Under the pieces are notes generated by a model. It searched no databases, was not told the DNA's origin, and was given only the letters and a program-made list of their open reading frames with translations. This document shows positions 26,001-34,662 of a DNA stretch of 64,000 bases, in pieces. Every line of letters begins with the position of its first letter. Position 1 is the first letter of the stretch. The position numbers and the translations under genes are program-made. Source of the DNA: Hyphomicrobiales bacterium (lineage in GTDB: Bacteria; Pseudomonadota; Alphaproteobacteria; Rhizobiales; Rhizobiaceae); NCBI GenBank assembly GCA_900472575.1, contig UCIV01000005.1:166457-230456 (forward strand), given 5' to 3'.

Positions 26001-26515
26001 CCGGAGATGCCGGCGGCCTCTTCCAGCAATTGCCGACGAGCCTGCGGCTTGGCGTTGATGAGTTCGCCGATCCTGCCCTGCCCGACCATGGAGGGCGAGC
26101 GGGCGCCGGTCGAGGCATCGGCGAAAAGAAGCTGCACATCCTTGGCACGGCTTTCCTTGCCGTTGATGCGATAGACGGAGCCATTCTCGCGCTCGATCCG
26201 GCGGGTGACCTGGATCTCGTCGGCATCGTTAAAAGCTGCAGGGGCGGTGCGATCGGAATTGTCGAGATAGAGGCCGACTTCGGCGGTGTTACGGGCCGGT
26301 CGATTGCCGGAGCCAGAAAAGATGACGTCGTCCATGCCGGACGCGCGCATGTTCTTGTAGGAATTTTCGCCCATCACCCAGCGCAGCGCTTCGACAAGAT
26401 TGGACTTGCCGCAGCCGTTCGGCCCGACCACTCCGGTCAGGCCGCGCTCGATGAAAAATTCGGTCGGTTCGACAAAGGACTTGAAACCGACGAGGCGCAG
26501 CTTGTTGAACTTCAT
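23054..26515 (-). CDS. smc: Chromosome segregation protein SMC
   Basis: The 1153-residue protein has the SMC architecture: Walker A GPNGCGKSN (31-39), a first coiled-coil arm (about 165-480), a hinge (about 500-640, with GDYVPVAEMIHVERGYEAALGAALG-type sequence), a return coiled coil and a C-terminal head with LSGGEQALTA and Walker B CVLDEVDAPLDD. It forms the core of the ScpAB-SMC condensin that compacts and separates chromosomes. Length and motifs are complete. In many alphaproteobacteria smc lies directly downstream of a dsbA-like gene as here, 36 bases away. Confidence 0.97.
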   Translation of the reverse strand: MKFNKLRLVGFKSFVEPTEFFIERGLTGVVGPNGCGKSNLVEALRWVMGENSYKNMRASGMDDVIFSGSGNRPARNTAEVGLYLDNSDRTAPAAFNDADEIQVTRRIERENGSVYRINGKESRAKDVQLLFADASTGARSPSMVGQGRIGELINAKPQARRQLLEEAAGISGLHSRRHEAELRLRAAETNLERLEDVVVQLESQIESLKRQARQANRFKSLSADIRAREAMLLHIRWVEAEQAELEAQTALNQITVTVAEKAQGQMEAAKDQAVASLKLPELREEEAKAGAALQRLQIARSQLEEEAGRLLKRRDELTRRLAQLAEDIRREEQLAADNTSFLEKLDEEEAELNDMLADSGAESADLGEAFEAAGAALTESEQLLATITGERAEAAAGRNQLERLIRDLSERRQRLDRQRQDAAAELDAVSERLGALDDPEEKAELVEAAEMALEDATAAAEEAEAALNSTRSAEVSARRPVEDAKTKVNGLETEARTIRKMLAAGAASGDYVPVAEMIHVERGYEAALGAALGDDLESPVDDAAPSYWSVTGDSSDDPRLPDGVEPLSARVTAPPELTRALAQIGIASAGNAQSLMASLKPGQRLVTKEGAVYRWDGHVTGSEAPGAAALRLSQKNRLSELEAEIDEARDVLAECESLLADAVAEIATSERLLADARDRVRLATRQVADAREALAAAERASGDLMRRRDVVTEALNQVDTQIEDVDVQGENARIELENAPDLSDLDNRLRDQQATVATDRGRLAEARARYEGLSRELEARKRRIAAIAQERSSWKARADSAAAHIDSLRERKEEARDEIVELEAAPEEVDDRRRSLMSELQKAEAARKLAADELVIAETRQREADQRAATALSELADAREKRGRAEERLVSAAERRHESEQRIREALNVSPPEVLRLTGLQPGQPVPDIRAIEREVDRLKMERERLGAVNLRADEEQKELSDKLATLIRERDDVVDAIRKLRGAIQSLNKEGRERLIAAFDVVNTQFQRLFTHLFGGGTAELQLIESEDPLEAGLEILARPPGKKPQTMTLLSGGEQALTAMALIFAVFLTNPAPICVLDEVDAPLDDHNVERYCNLMDEMAASTETRFVIITHNPITMARMNRLFGVTMAEQGVSQLVSVDLQTAELLREAS

Positions 26516-26551
26516 GCTGCGCCCCTCACTCTCCCGATGGAGAGAGCGTTA

Positions 26552-27253
26552 TCAGATGCTGTCGAAAAGCGCCGACATGGATTCAACCGACATGTCCCCA
26601 GAATACTTCTTCCCGTTGATCAGGAAGGTCGGCGTGGAGTTGACGGCGAATTCATCCGCGCCACGCTTCACAGAAGCATTGATTTCATCGAGAAGCTTCT
26701 GGTTCGTCAAGCAGGCTTCGAAAGTCTGCTGTGTGTAACCGGCAATCTTGACCGTCTGCATCAACGCGTTGCGGACATCCTTGTCGGCTGGAGCCGCCCA
26801 GGCGCGCTGCTGCTTGAACAGCATGGAGACCATCGCGAAATACTGTTCCGGCGTTGCCAGCTCTTCCGGCTTCTGCGGGTTGCTGCGTGCCAGCATGAAG
26901 GCGGCGGTTGCGACCGGATCGAACGGGAATTCGCGGATGATGAACTGCACCTTGCCGCTATCGATATACTTCGTCTTGATCGGGTCGAAGGTGACGTTGT
27001 GGAAGTTTGCGCAATGCGGGCAGGTCATCGACATGTATTCGATGACCTTGATCGGGGCATCGGCACTGCCGAGCGCCATTTCCGGCAGGGTGCCGGGCTT
27101 CAGCGCTGCAGCCATGTCGACATCGCCCTGCGATTCCGGCTTTTCCTGAGCGAGAGCATCGGTAACGCCGAGCGGAAAGGCAAGAGCGAGCGCTGTGACG
27201 GCAACACCGCCGAGAAGCGCGCGCCTGGTCATGGTCATATCGTTCAAAAGCAT
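26552..27253 (-). CDS. DsbA-family periplasmic thiol oxidoreductase
   Basis: The 233-residue protein has an export signal MTRRALLGGVAVTALALAF (an RR pair suggests Tat export) cleaved near ALAQ. A thioredoxin fold follows with active site CPHC at 78-81 and the cis-proline stretch NSTPTFLING. DsbA-like proteins of this group act on disulfides of exported proteins. A second pair of cysteines is not seen apart from one in EACLTNQ. The start at 27253 is one of three nearby Met codons; upstream in-frame residues look non-protein-like. It lies just upstream of smc, perhaps cotranscribed. Confidence 0.85.
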   Translation of the reverse strand: MLLNDMTMTRRALLGGVAVTALALAFPLGVTDALAQEKPESQGDVDMAAALKPGTLPEMALGSADAPIKVIEYMSMTCPHCANFHNVTFDPIKTKYIDSGKVQFIIREFPFDPVATAAFMLARSNPQKPEELATPEQYFAMVSMLFKQQRAWAAPADKDVRNALMQTVKIAGYTQQTFEACLTNQKLLDEINASVKRGADEFAVNSTPTFLINGKKYSGDMSVESMSALFDSI

Positions 27254-27372
27254 AGGACACCCGTTTGAGAGCAAATAAGAAAAGATTGGAACCTCCGTAT
27301 CCCGGCGCTCAATCCTCGGCAAGTTGCCGATAGGTAACTTACTTCAAAGAATTGTGACGAAAGCTGGGAAAA

Positions 27373-27389
27373 CCTGGGCTTAAGCCCGG
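27373..27389 (-). terminator. Short hairpin with T-tract downstream of DUF721 gene
   Basis: CC-GGGC and GCCC-GG pair around a TTAA loop with a single bulged base. On the minus strand it is followed by a TTTT run. It lies 8 bases after the DUF721 stop codon. The stem is short, so it is a moderate candidate. Confidence 0.4.
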
Positions 27390-27396
27390 CTTCACC

Positions 27397-27915
27397 TCAA
27401 CGTGTGCGCTTTTGCTGCATCACTGCGGTGCCCAAACGCTCGACCGCCTTGCGCAGCGCCTCGCTTTCGATGCCTTCCATCATGTCGTGCAGCTTGCGGG
27501 CCGGCTCGCCCTTCAAGGGGCGCGGCGTGCGCGGATGCTTGAGTTGCGGCGAAACCGGCTTCTGGACGATGCGGATCTGGCGCACGGCCGGAAAACCGAA
27601 GAAGCTGTTGATACGGCCGATCAGTTCGCCCTGGGCGTGGGTGAGAAACAGCGCACGTGCGCCCTCGCAGGCAATCGTCAGCACGCCGGGCGTATAACCA
27701 TCGTCCCGGTAACCGTCATTGCGGGCCCAGGTGATCTTTTCCGGCCGGGTGCAATCGGCGAATTCTTCGCCGGCGATTTCGTCCCAGGAACCGAGAAGCG
27801 CCGTCGAGATGCCGGCGCGCTTGGCCAGCACCGGATCGATGATGCCATTGGCGATCTCGGCGATCTGGTTTGCACCCTTGCGGATAAATGGCGTCTTCTT
27901 GGATGGATAATTCAT
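27397..27915 (-). CDS. DUF721 protein (DciA-like replicative helicase loader candidate)
   Basis: The 172-residue protein has an N-terminal DUF721 domain (about 12-100; ANQIAEIANGIIDPVLAKRAG, then SWDEIAGEEFADCTRP and GVLTIACEGARALFLTHAQ) and a basic proline-rich C-terminus. DUF721 is the domain of DciA, the ancestral DnaB loader of bacteria lacking DnaC/DnaI. Whether this divergent alphaproteobacterial form does the same is not shown by sequence. The start MNYPSKK at 27915 is chosen over an in-frame ATG 24 codons upstream, which adds unsupported residues. It diverges from mutY, as it does in many rhizobia. Confidence 0.75.
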   Translation of the reverse strand: MNYPSKKTPFIRKGANQIAEIANGIIDPVLAKRAGISTALLGSWDEIAGEEFADCTRPEKITWARNDGYRDDGYTPGVLTIACEGARALFLTHAQGELIGRINSFFGFPAVRQIRIVQKPVSPQLKHPRTPRPLKGEPARKLHDMMEGIESEALRKAVERLGTAVMQQKRTR

Positions 27916-28008
27916 CGCTGGATAACCGGCCCCACAGGCTTGAGCCGTCCTTGATGCCGGCGCATTCATCTTCCAAGTATAGGGCACACACCCCTAAAAC
28001 GGCAAACG

Positions 28009-29100
28009 ATGCTCGATACGTTATCCCCGATACCCACGCTCACCCATGCACATAAGCTGCTTTCCTGGTATGACCGCCATCACCGGGAACTACCGTGGCG
28101 CGTCAGCCCGTCGGCGGCGACGGCCGGGAAACGGGCCGATCCCTATCATGTCTGGCTGTCGGAAGTGATGCTGCAGCAGACGACCGTTCAGGCGGTCAAA
28201 CCCTATTTTACAAAATTCCTGGAGCGCTGGCCCAAGGTAACCGATCTGGCGGCAGCGCCTTCGGAGGACGTGATGGCCGCCTGGGCGGGGCTCGGATATT
28301 ACGCCCGCGCCCGCAACCTGAAGAAATGCGCCGAAGCGGTAGCCAACGACCATCACGGCATATTCCCTGATACCGAAGAGGGACTGCGCGCGCTTCCCGG
28401 TATCGGGGACTACACGTCCGCAGCTGTCGCCGCCATCGCCTTCAACCGGCCGTCGGCCGTCATGGACGGTAATGTCGAGCGGGTGATTTCGCGCCTCTAT
28501 GCGATCGATGCGCCACTACCCGGCTCCAAGCCCGAGATGAAAGCCAGGGTGCGCGAACTGACGCCGACCGACCGGCCCGGGGATTTCGCCCAAGCGATGA
28601 TGGACCTGGGGGCCACGATCTGCACGCCGAAGCGCCCTGCCTGCGCGCTCTGTCCCTTCCGCGATGACTGTCTGGCGCTGGCGGAACACGAGCCGGAGCG
28701 TTTTCCGGTCAAGGCGGCGAAAAAGGAAAAGCCGGTCCGCGTCGGCGCTGCCTTCGTCGCCGTGACAGAGAATGGCGAGATCTTGCTGAGACGGCGCATC
28801 GAAACCGGCCTGCTCGGCGGAATGACGGAAGTGCCGACCACCGCATGGACAGCGCGGATCGACGGCGGAACCGACATCGACCATGCACCCTTCGACTCGG
28901 ATTGGCATCCGTGCGGCGCCATTACCCACGTCTTCACCCATTTCGAACTGAGGCTTTCGGTTTTCCGCACGCGGATTCCTGCCGGTAAAGAGCCGACAGG
29001 CTGGTGGGTGCCTATCGAAAAGCTCGATGACGAGGCTTTGCCGACTGTCATGAAAAAGGTAATCACTCAGGCTATTCCGACAGCCTTTGCAAAACACTGA
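28009..29100 (+). CDS. mutY: A/G-specific adenine DNA glycosylase
   Basis: The 363-residue protein has all MutY hallmarks: SEVMLQQTTV with catalytic E52, the helix-hairpin-helix LPGIGDYTSAAV, catalytic D153 in VMDGNVERV, and the 4Fe-4S cluster cysteines C205, C212, C215 and C221. A C-terminal MutT-like domain (about 240-360) recognises 8-oxoguanine. The enzyme removes adenine mispaired with 8-oxoG. It is followed 14 bases later by a HAD phosphatase gene on the same strand. Confidence 0.96.
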   Translation: MLDTLSPIPTLTHAHKLLSWYDRHHRELPWRVSPSAATAGKRADPYHVWLSEVMLQQTTVQAVKPYFTKFLERWPKVTDLAAAPSEDVMAAWAGLGYYARARNLKKCAEAVANDHHGIFPDTEEGLRALPGIGDYTSAAVAAIAFNRPSAVMDGNVERVISRLYAIDAPLPGSKPEMKARVRELTPTDRPGDFAQAMMDLGATICTPKRPACALCPFRDDCLALAEHEPERFPVKAAKKEKPVRVGAAFVAVTENGEILLRRRIETGLLGGMTEVPTTAWTARIDGGTDIDHAPFDSDWHPCGAITHVFTHFELRLSVFRTRIPAGKEPTGWWVPIEKLDDEALPTVMKKVITQAIPTAFAKH

Positions 29101-29114
29101 CCGCAGGAAACATC

Positions 29115-29729
29115 ATGGCAGACAAGATCGACCACATCGTCTTCGATATCGGCAAGGTTCTCATTCACTACGATCCCAACCTGCCGTTTTCGCGCATCAT
29201 TCCCGATGCCGAAGAGCGGAAATGGTTTTTCCAGAATGTCTGCACCCATGACTGGAACCTGGAGCAGGACCGCGGCCGCAAGTGGGAAGACGCAGAAGCT
29301 CTGCTGATTGCCCAGTATCCCGAGCGGGAGGAACATATCCGCGCCTTCCGCAAATACTGGCCCGAAATGGTCTCGCATTCCTATGACGACAGCGTCGCCA
29401 TCATGCTCGGGCTGATCGACAAGGGCCATGACGTGACGATGCTGACGAATTTTGCGGCCGACACGTTTGTCGAGGCGCGCAGGATGTATCCATTCCTCAA
29501 TGCGACGCGCGGTATCACCGTCTCGGGTGAGATCGGCCTGATCAAGCCGGATGTGGCGATCTACGAGCGGCATGCGAAGGATTTCGGCCTCACCCCCGAA
29601 AACTCGATCTTCATCGACGATACGATGGTGAATGTCGAAGGCGCACGCGCTGCAGGCTGGAAAGCCGTGCAGTTTACCGGCGCGGAGAAGCTGAAGCAGG
29701 ATCTCATCGCTCACGGCATCGATGTCTAA
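29115..29729 (+). CDS. HAD-superfamily hydrolase, YihX-like
   Basis: The 204-residue protein starts with FDIGKVLI (nucleophile D11). In the YihX-type subfamily the second Asp of the usual DxD is glycine, as here (G13). MLTNFAADTF supplies motif II, the lysine in GLIKPD motif III, and FIDDTMVNVEGA motif IV. E. coli YihX dephosphorylates glucose 1-phosphate; the substrate here is unknown. An AGGAAAC site precedes the ATG. It is probably cotranscribed with mutY. Confidence 0.82.
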   Translation: MADKIDHIVFDIGKVLIHYDPNLPFSRIIPDAEERKWFFQNVCTHDWNLEQDRGRKWEDAEALLIAQYPEREEHIRAFRKYWPEMVSHSYDDSVAIMLGLIDKGHDVTMLTNFAADTFVEARRMYPFLNATRGITVSGEIGLIKPDVAIYERHAKDFGLTPENSIFIDDTMVNVEGARAAGWKAVQFTGAEKLKQDLIAHGIDV

Positions 29730-29754
29730 GTAACCCGGCTTGGCGCAGCTATCG

Positions 29755-30531
29755 TCAGCAGGCGATGGCTGTGCTGCGCACGCGACCGATGACTTCGAGT
29801 TCGGCCGATGCAGTCTCACCGAGTTCTTGCGGCGGATAGGCGGCATTGTTGTCGGCTAGAAGCTGCAGCCCTCCCCCGACCAGACGCTGCACACGGCGGA
29901 TGATCAGGCGATTGTCGATCCGCAATGCATAGATGCCACCATCGGCAAGATCACGGTCTCCGGTATCGACGAAGACCGGCGACTGGTCGGCGATCGTCGG
30001 GAGCATGCTGTCTCCCTCGGCCAGCAATGTGGTGACGGTGTCCGGATCGAGACCCAATCTCGCCCAGTAGTTCTCGATCGCTGTTGCTGCCGCAGTCGTC
30101 GATGGCCTGATCTCGTCATAGCCGTGGACATAGGGTTGAGAGGGGTTGTCCATTAGGCCGGGCGGCGCGGCGAAACCAGATGATGTTACCGGTGCGGCGA
30201 GACTGATGCGTATCGCGTCATCTTCAAACGACCATTCGCCCCCGAGATAACGAGCGGCGATACCGGCCTTTTCCGCCATCAATTCCAATTTGGCAAATGT
30301 CGGATCCTTCTTGCCGTGGCGGTAGTTGTCCAATGTATTGTCGGCCAGTTCTACAGCTTCGGCAGCCTTTGTCCGGCCGCCCAGCATTTCGCAGAGCACC
30401 AGAACCTTGAACGATGTGGCGCGGCGCAGAGGATCCAGTTCCAGCTTTGCCCATCCGCGCGAAAACTTGGCCAGCTTGGCCTCTATCTTCGCCGCGACAT
30501 CCCCCTCGAGTGGAATTCTCATTTCATCCAA
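29755..30531 (-). CDS. S24-type transcriptional repressor with substituted catalytic lysine
   Basis: The 258-residue protein has a helix-turn-helix region (about 40-85, GGRTKAAEAVELADNTLDNY) and a C-terminal LexA/CI-like S24 domain. The serine motif is present (EGDSMLPTI, S175). The usual lysine in the VKRL-like strand reads IRRV, so position 212 is Arg. There is no Ala-Gly or Cys-Gly cleavage dipeptide in the linker (101-140). If the alignment is right, the domain serves only for dimerisation and cannot self-cleave. Two possible ATG starts lie three codons apart. It diverges from the gene at 30702 and probably controls itself or that gene. Confidence 0.75.
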   Translation of the reverse strand: MDEMRIPLEGDVAAKIEAKLAKFSRGWAKLELDPLRRATSFKVLVLCEMLGGRTKAAEAVELADNTLDNYRHGKKDPTFAKLELMAEKAGIAARYLGGEWSFEDDAIRISLAAPVTSSGFAAPPGLMDNPSQPYVHGYDEIRPSTTAAATAIENYWARLGLDPDTVTTLLAEGDSMLPTIADQSPVFVDTGDRDLADGGIYALRIDNRLIIRRVQRLVGGGLQLLADNNAAYPPQELGETASAELEVIGRVRSTAIAC

Positions 30532-30670
30532 AACCCTGAGTAGAAATCAGTTTACAGGTGAAAATATTTTTACTAGTCTGCGGGTGATTTTCCCAATCGC
30601 AGACCATGACTGCAATCCAGATTAGTTGCCGCAGTCACAACCGCAAGTCGATTTCGCATATTTAAGCTGC

Positions 30671-30689
30671 TCACCTTAGCAACAGGTGA
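30671..30689. promoter_or_regulatory. TCACCT-N7-AGGTGA inverted repeat, operator candidate
   Basis: A perfect 6-7-6 inverted repeat sits 13 bases upstream of the gene at 30702 and within the divergent region of the S24-type repressor. The same half-site, AGGTGA, recurs at 30556-30561, and GGGTGA is at 30582-30587, close to the repressor start. A common operator for the repressor is inferred. Confidence 0.45.
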
Positions 30690-30701
30690 CCGGAAAGCCA
30701 T

Positions 30702-31025
30702 GTGCCAGCTCATAGCGACGCCGCCCTGATGCCTTATCCCGAAAAGCTTGCCCAGACTTTGGAGACGTCCGAAGAAGACTTTACCCGAAACTACGCCTTC
30801 GACATGGAGGACGGGCTGCGCAAGTCTGTCACACTTGCCCGGACAGGCAGAAGCCTCAAAGTCGAGATCATCTATGTGGATGGAGCCGTGGTGGATACGA
30901 CAACGGAGACATTCGAGGCCGATGGATCATTGCGGATCAGCGTGACCGAGAAGGGCGTCTACCTGGCCAGCTACTGCGCTCTTCTGGCCGACCGCGTCCG
31001 GCTTCGCCGGACCCGCTTCTTCTGA
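30702..31025 (+). CDS. Hypothetical protein
   Basis: The 107-residue soluble protein is predicted from a GTG start with GGAAAG at about six bases; an in-frame ATG at 30729 has no ribosome site. The core alternates charged and hydrophobic residues in beta-strand fashion (SLKVEIIYVDG, TTTETFEADGSLRISV) and ends in a basic LRRTRFF tail. I do not recognise a family. It stands alone between the divergent S24-type regulator and a strong terminator. Confidence 0.6.
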   Translation: MPAHSDAALMPYPEKLAQTLETSEEDFTRNYAFDMEDGLRKSVTLARTGRSLKVEIIYVDGAVVDTTTETFEADGSLRISVTEKGVYLASYCALLADRVRLRRTRFF

Positions 31026-31039
31026 AACGACAAATGAAT

Positions 31040-31071
31040 ATGGCGTCCGGGTACAGCCACCCGGACGCCAT
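31040..31071 (+). terminator. Strong hairpin terminator
   Basis: A 13-base perfect stem (ATGGCGTCCGGGT with its complement) encloses the loop ACAGCC and is followed by TTATCCTCTTT. It sits 15 bases after the hypothetical gene and about 80 bases before the end of the convergent ccrM gene, so it may serve both directions. Confidence 0.75.
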
Positions 31072-31152
31072 TATCCTCTTTCAGGACTAGAGGTACAAAA
31101 CCGAAAGAGGAACTCTCAGATCTCGGCCAGGTTGGGGCTAAGGACTGGTGGT

Positions 31153-32298
<1,146 letters not shown>

Positions 32299-32329
32299 CT
32301 ATACATAAAACGAATTTATCGACTGTTAT

Positions 32330-32349
32330 GGTTACCCAATCTGGTTACC
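32330..32349. promoter_or_regulatory. GGTTACC direct repeat upstream of ccrM
   Basis: Two GGTTACC copies (32330-32336 and 32343-32349) are spaced 13 bases start to start, 47-66 bases upstream of the ccrM start. The spacing places them on nearly the same helix face. They do not match the CtrA consensus TTAA-N7-TTAA. Confidence 0.35.
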
Positions 32350-32406
32350 AAATGCTGAAGCTGCTGAATTATTTCGGGAAAACTTTGAGGAAACGCCGCT
32401 ATTTTG

Positions 32407-33624
32407 TTAATGCAGCTCTCCGTTCACGGCTCCTTGCGGGTAGTCCAGCTCGGCGTCCTGACCCCATTCTCCGGAGAATCGCCTGAAGGTTACGGCCGCA
32501 AGCGGCCCGGCGGTCATCAGGCCGAAATCGAAGTTCGAGCGCCGATCCGACGCCAGCACATATTGGCGATGCACCCTGAGGAAATCCAGCTTGATCCTCT
32601 TGTAACGATCGGCGAACAGCATGTTCTTGATCCTCAGGAAAACCAGACGCGGCTGAGGCGCATCCGGGTGGCCGGTCAGAGCGGTGACCGAGGATTTGTA
32701 GAAGCTGATGACATCGGTCAGGCACTGGACTTCGAGCCAGGTGACATTTTTTGCACCGGCGATTAAGCCGACACGGGCACGAAGGACGCTTGCCGAGCGC
32801 AGCAGCGCACATTGAAGCGTGGCGCCGCCAAGGGTTACGAAGACCACACGCTTGCCGGCGAACAGCTCTGGTTCCCGCTCAAGCAGAAGGCCGATCGTCT
32901 GGGCCGCCATGCTGGAACCCATGCTGTGGGAGCTGATGACATATTCATCGGCCGGCAACTCGAAGGCCTGTCTTGCCGCTTGGGTGGAGGCCTCTATCCA
33001 GTCGTTAACGATGGCGTTGTCGAGACGGGACACGGCAACTGCCATCTCCCAATCGGAAAACAGATGCAGGGTGTGGAACCGGTCCGACCAGGGAATGAAC
33101 AACTTTGCGAAAAAGAGGTAGCCAAGGGCGATACCGAGCGGGAGCTGCCACAGGCCGAGGCCCAGCCAGAGCGGATAAGTCGCCAGCGCAAGGCTGATCC
33201 CCATGCCGAGGCCGACCAGAAGAAACGGGAAGATGAAGAACAGGCCGAAACGCCAGGCATGGCGGAAATAACCGAAGGCACCGCCTTCGATGACAACGGC
33301 TGCAGCACTGCGGAAACCTTGTGCCAGACGGGTGACCAGCGGACGCGCGCCCAGATGATCGACGATCGCGCCGTGATCGAAGACGAAGAAACGGCTCGAT
33401 GTTCGCCAAGCATCTTCCGGGCGGCTGGTTTCGATGTCGAAATAGGCTCGCCGGTCCTCTTGCTGCAAAGTGCCTACATCTGCATCAAGCCCCCAGAGTT
33501 CCGCAGTCCTCTGCATCGCCCTTTCATAGCGGGCCCGGTGCCTTTCCGCGTCAAGCGGTTCAAATCCGGGAAAATGCAGGACGACGCGCCGCTTCACGCG
33601 CGCGGATGACGGTATTTCGGGCAC
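32407..33624 (-). CDS. Membrane-anchored alpha/beta-hydrolase-like protein
   Basis: The 405-residue protein has an N-terminal soluble part that begins with RRVVLHFPGFEPL, a conserved-looking stretch. Two or three hydrophobic segments follow (about 125-180, ending in LGYLFFAKLFIP), then a C-terminal alpha/beta-hydrolase region with SSHSMGSSMAAQ as nucleophile elbow (GxSxG-like, here H-S-M-G) near residue 233. The catalytic acid and His cannot be assigned with certainty. Substrate is unknown. It is transcribed alone, ending about 120 bases before ccrM. Confidence 0.6.
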   Translation of the reverse strand: MPEIPSSARVKRRVVLHFPGFEPLDAERHRARYERAMQRTAELWGLDADVGTLQQEDRRAYFDIETSRPEDAWRTSSRFFVFDHGAIVDHLGARPLVTRLAQGFRSAAAVVIEGGAFGYFRHAWRFGLFFIFPFLLVGLGMGISLALATYPLWLGLGLWQLPLGIALGYLFFAKLFIPWSDRFHTLHLFSDWEMAVAVSRLDNAIVNDWIEASTQAARQAFELPADEYVISSHSMGSSMAAQTIGLLLEREPELFAGKRVVFVTLGGATLQCALLRSASVLRARVGLIAGAKNVTWLEVQCLTDVISFYKSSVTALTGHPDAPQPRLVFLRIKNMLFADRYKRIKLDFLRVHRQYVLASDRRSNFDFGLMTAGPLAAVTFRRFSGEWGQDAELDYPQGAVNGELH

Positions 33625-33746
33625 TCAATTTTCTTTCGACGACAGGCGGCTGCAGGTCGGAATGCAATGATATCAACCCTGTGGCGAGATTAAGGTGGGG
33701 TGGCAGGCGCTCTTTCGAATGCCTGCCAGTATTGCGGGCTTTCCCG

Positions 33747-34505
33747 TCAGATCGCGAAGCCACCCGCGATATCGAATATACCGCCGGTCATGTAGCCGCC
33801 GTTCGGGCCGGCAAGATGCGTGACGAGCGCCGAGACTTCCTCGAGCGTCGCAATACGACGGATCGGATGCATGTCCAGCAGCGCTTCCGGCACCTCGTCG
33901 CCCAGAGCACCCTTGGCCATGTCGGTGGGCATGACACCGGGCTGAACAACATTGACGGTGATGTTGCGCCTGCCCAAATCGCGGGCCACGCCCTTGGCGT
34001 AACCGAGAAGCGCCGACTTGCTGCCTGCATAGTCGGCAACACCCGAAACCGGTATGCGGGTGCCAAATAGCGAACCGATGAAGATGATCCGCCCGCCATC
34101 GGTCAGAACCGGCGCTGCGGCGCGAGTCGCGGCAACCGATCCCAAGACGTTGATCTGCCACTGGCGATCGAGATTGACCGTATCGAGGGCGGGATCGTCA
34201 ACGGTCTTGCCCTGAACTGCAATCGCCGCGTTGTTGACGAGGATATCGAGCTTGCCGAAATGCGCGATGACCTTGTCCACCAGCGGCTTGGCGGCTGCCA
34301 TATCCGCCTGATCGCTTCGGATCGCCAGCGCACGGACGCCCTTTGCCTTCAGCTTCTCGACCACGGCCTCGGCCTTATCCGCAGAGGCGACGTAACTGAT
34401 AGCAACGTCGGCGCCCTCCTCCGCCAGCGCTTGCGCTATTGCTGCACCAAGGCCGCGAGAGCCGCCGGTAACGAGAGCGACCTTGCCCTTCAATGTCTTC
34501 GACAT
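33747..34505 (-). CDS. SDR-family oxidoreductase
   Basis: The 252-residue classical short-chain dehydrogenase has TGGSRGLG (13-20), NNAA (91-94), S145, Y159 and K163 (YAGSK). The R48-like basic residue of NADPH-preferring members is not clear. The ATG at 34505 fits family length; an in-frame start five codons upstream is less likely. It diverges from a TetR regulator with three operator-like sites between them, so it is probably the regulator's target. Substrate unknown. Confidence 0.88.
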   Translation of the reverse strand: MSKTLKGKVALVTGGSRGLGAAIAQALAEEGADVAISYVASADKAEAVVEKLKAKGVRALAIRSDQADMAAAKPLVDKVIAHFGKLDILVNNAAIAVQGKTVDDPALDTVNLDRQWQINVLGSVAATRAAAPVLTDGGRIIFIGSLFGTRIPVSGVADYAGSKSALLGYAKGVARDLGRRNITVNVVQPGVMPTDMAKGALGDEVPEALLDMHPIRRIATLEEVSALVTHLAGPNGGYMTGGIFDIAGGFAI

Positions 34506-34566
34506 GGGTAACCTTTCCATAAAAACGAAGGCGTTTCCGAATGTCGGGAGACGCCAGGCTGATTTA

Positions 34567-34641
34567 CGTAATGGCCATTACGATAACGATCGGTATGAAA
34601 TTTGACCTCAAGCGTCAAGCTGTTTAATAACGGTCGTTACG
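34567..34641. promoter_or_regulatory. Three related palindromic operator sites between SDR and tetR
   Basis: Three 16-base sites are visible: a perfect palindrome CGTAATGGCCATTACG (34567-34582), a neighbour (34582-34597, read from GATAACGATCGGTATG) and CGTAACGACCGTTATT on the minus strand (34626-34641). The first and third agree at 12 of 16 positions. This is the arrangement of TetR-family operators that control both divergent genes. Confidence 0.7.
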
Positions 34642-34662
34642 AAATGTGGTTGAGTTGATCGA

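Noticed and set aside
25370..27268. 632-codon frame antisense to smc and the dsbA-like gene
   Set aside because: It is the complement of highly conserved genes in GC-rich DNA; the conserved SMC and DsbA motifs are all in the other strand.
29115..29729. HAD protein considered inactive because the second Asp is missing
   Set aside because: The YihX-type subfamily normally has glycine at that place, so the nucleophile D11 with FDIGKV is typical.
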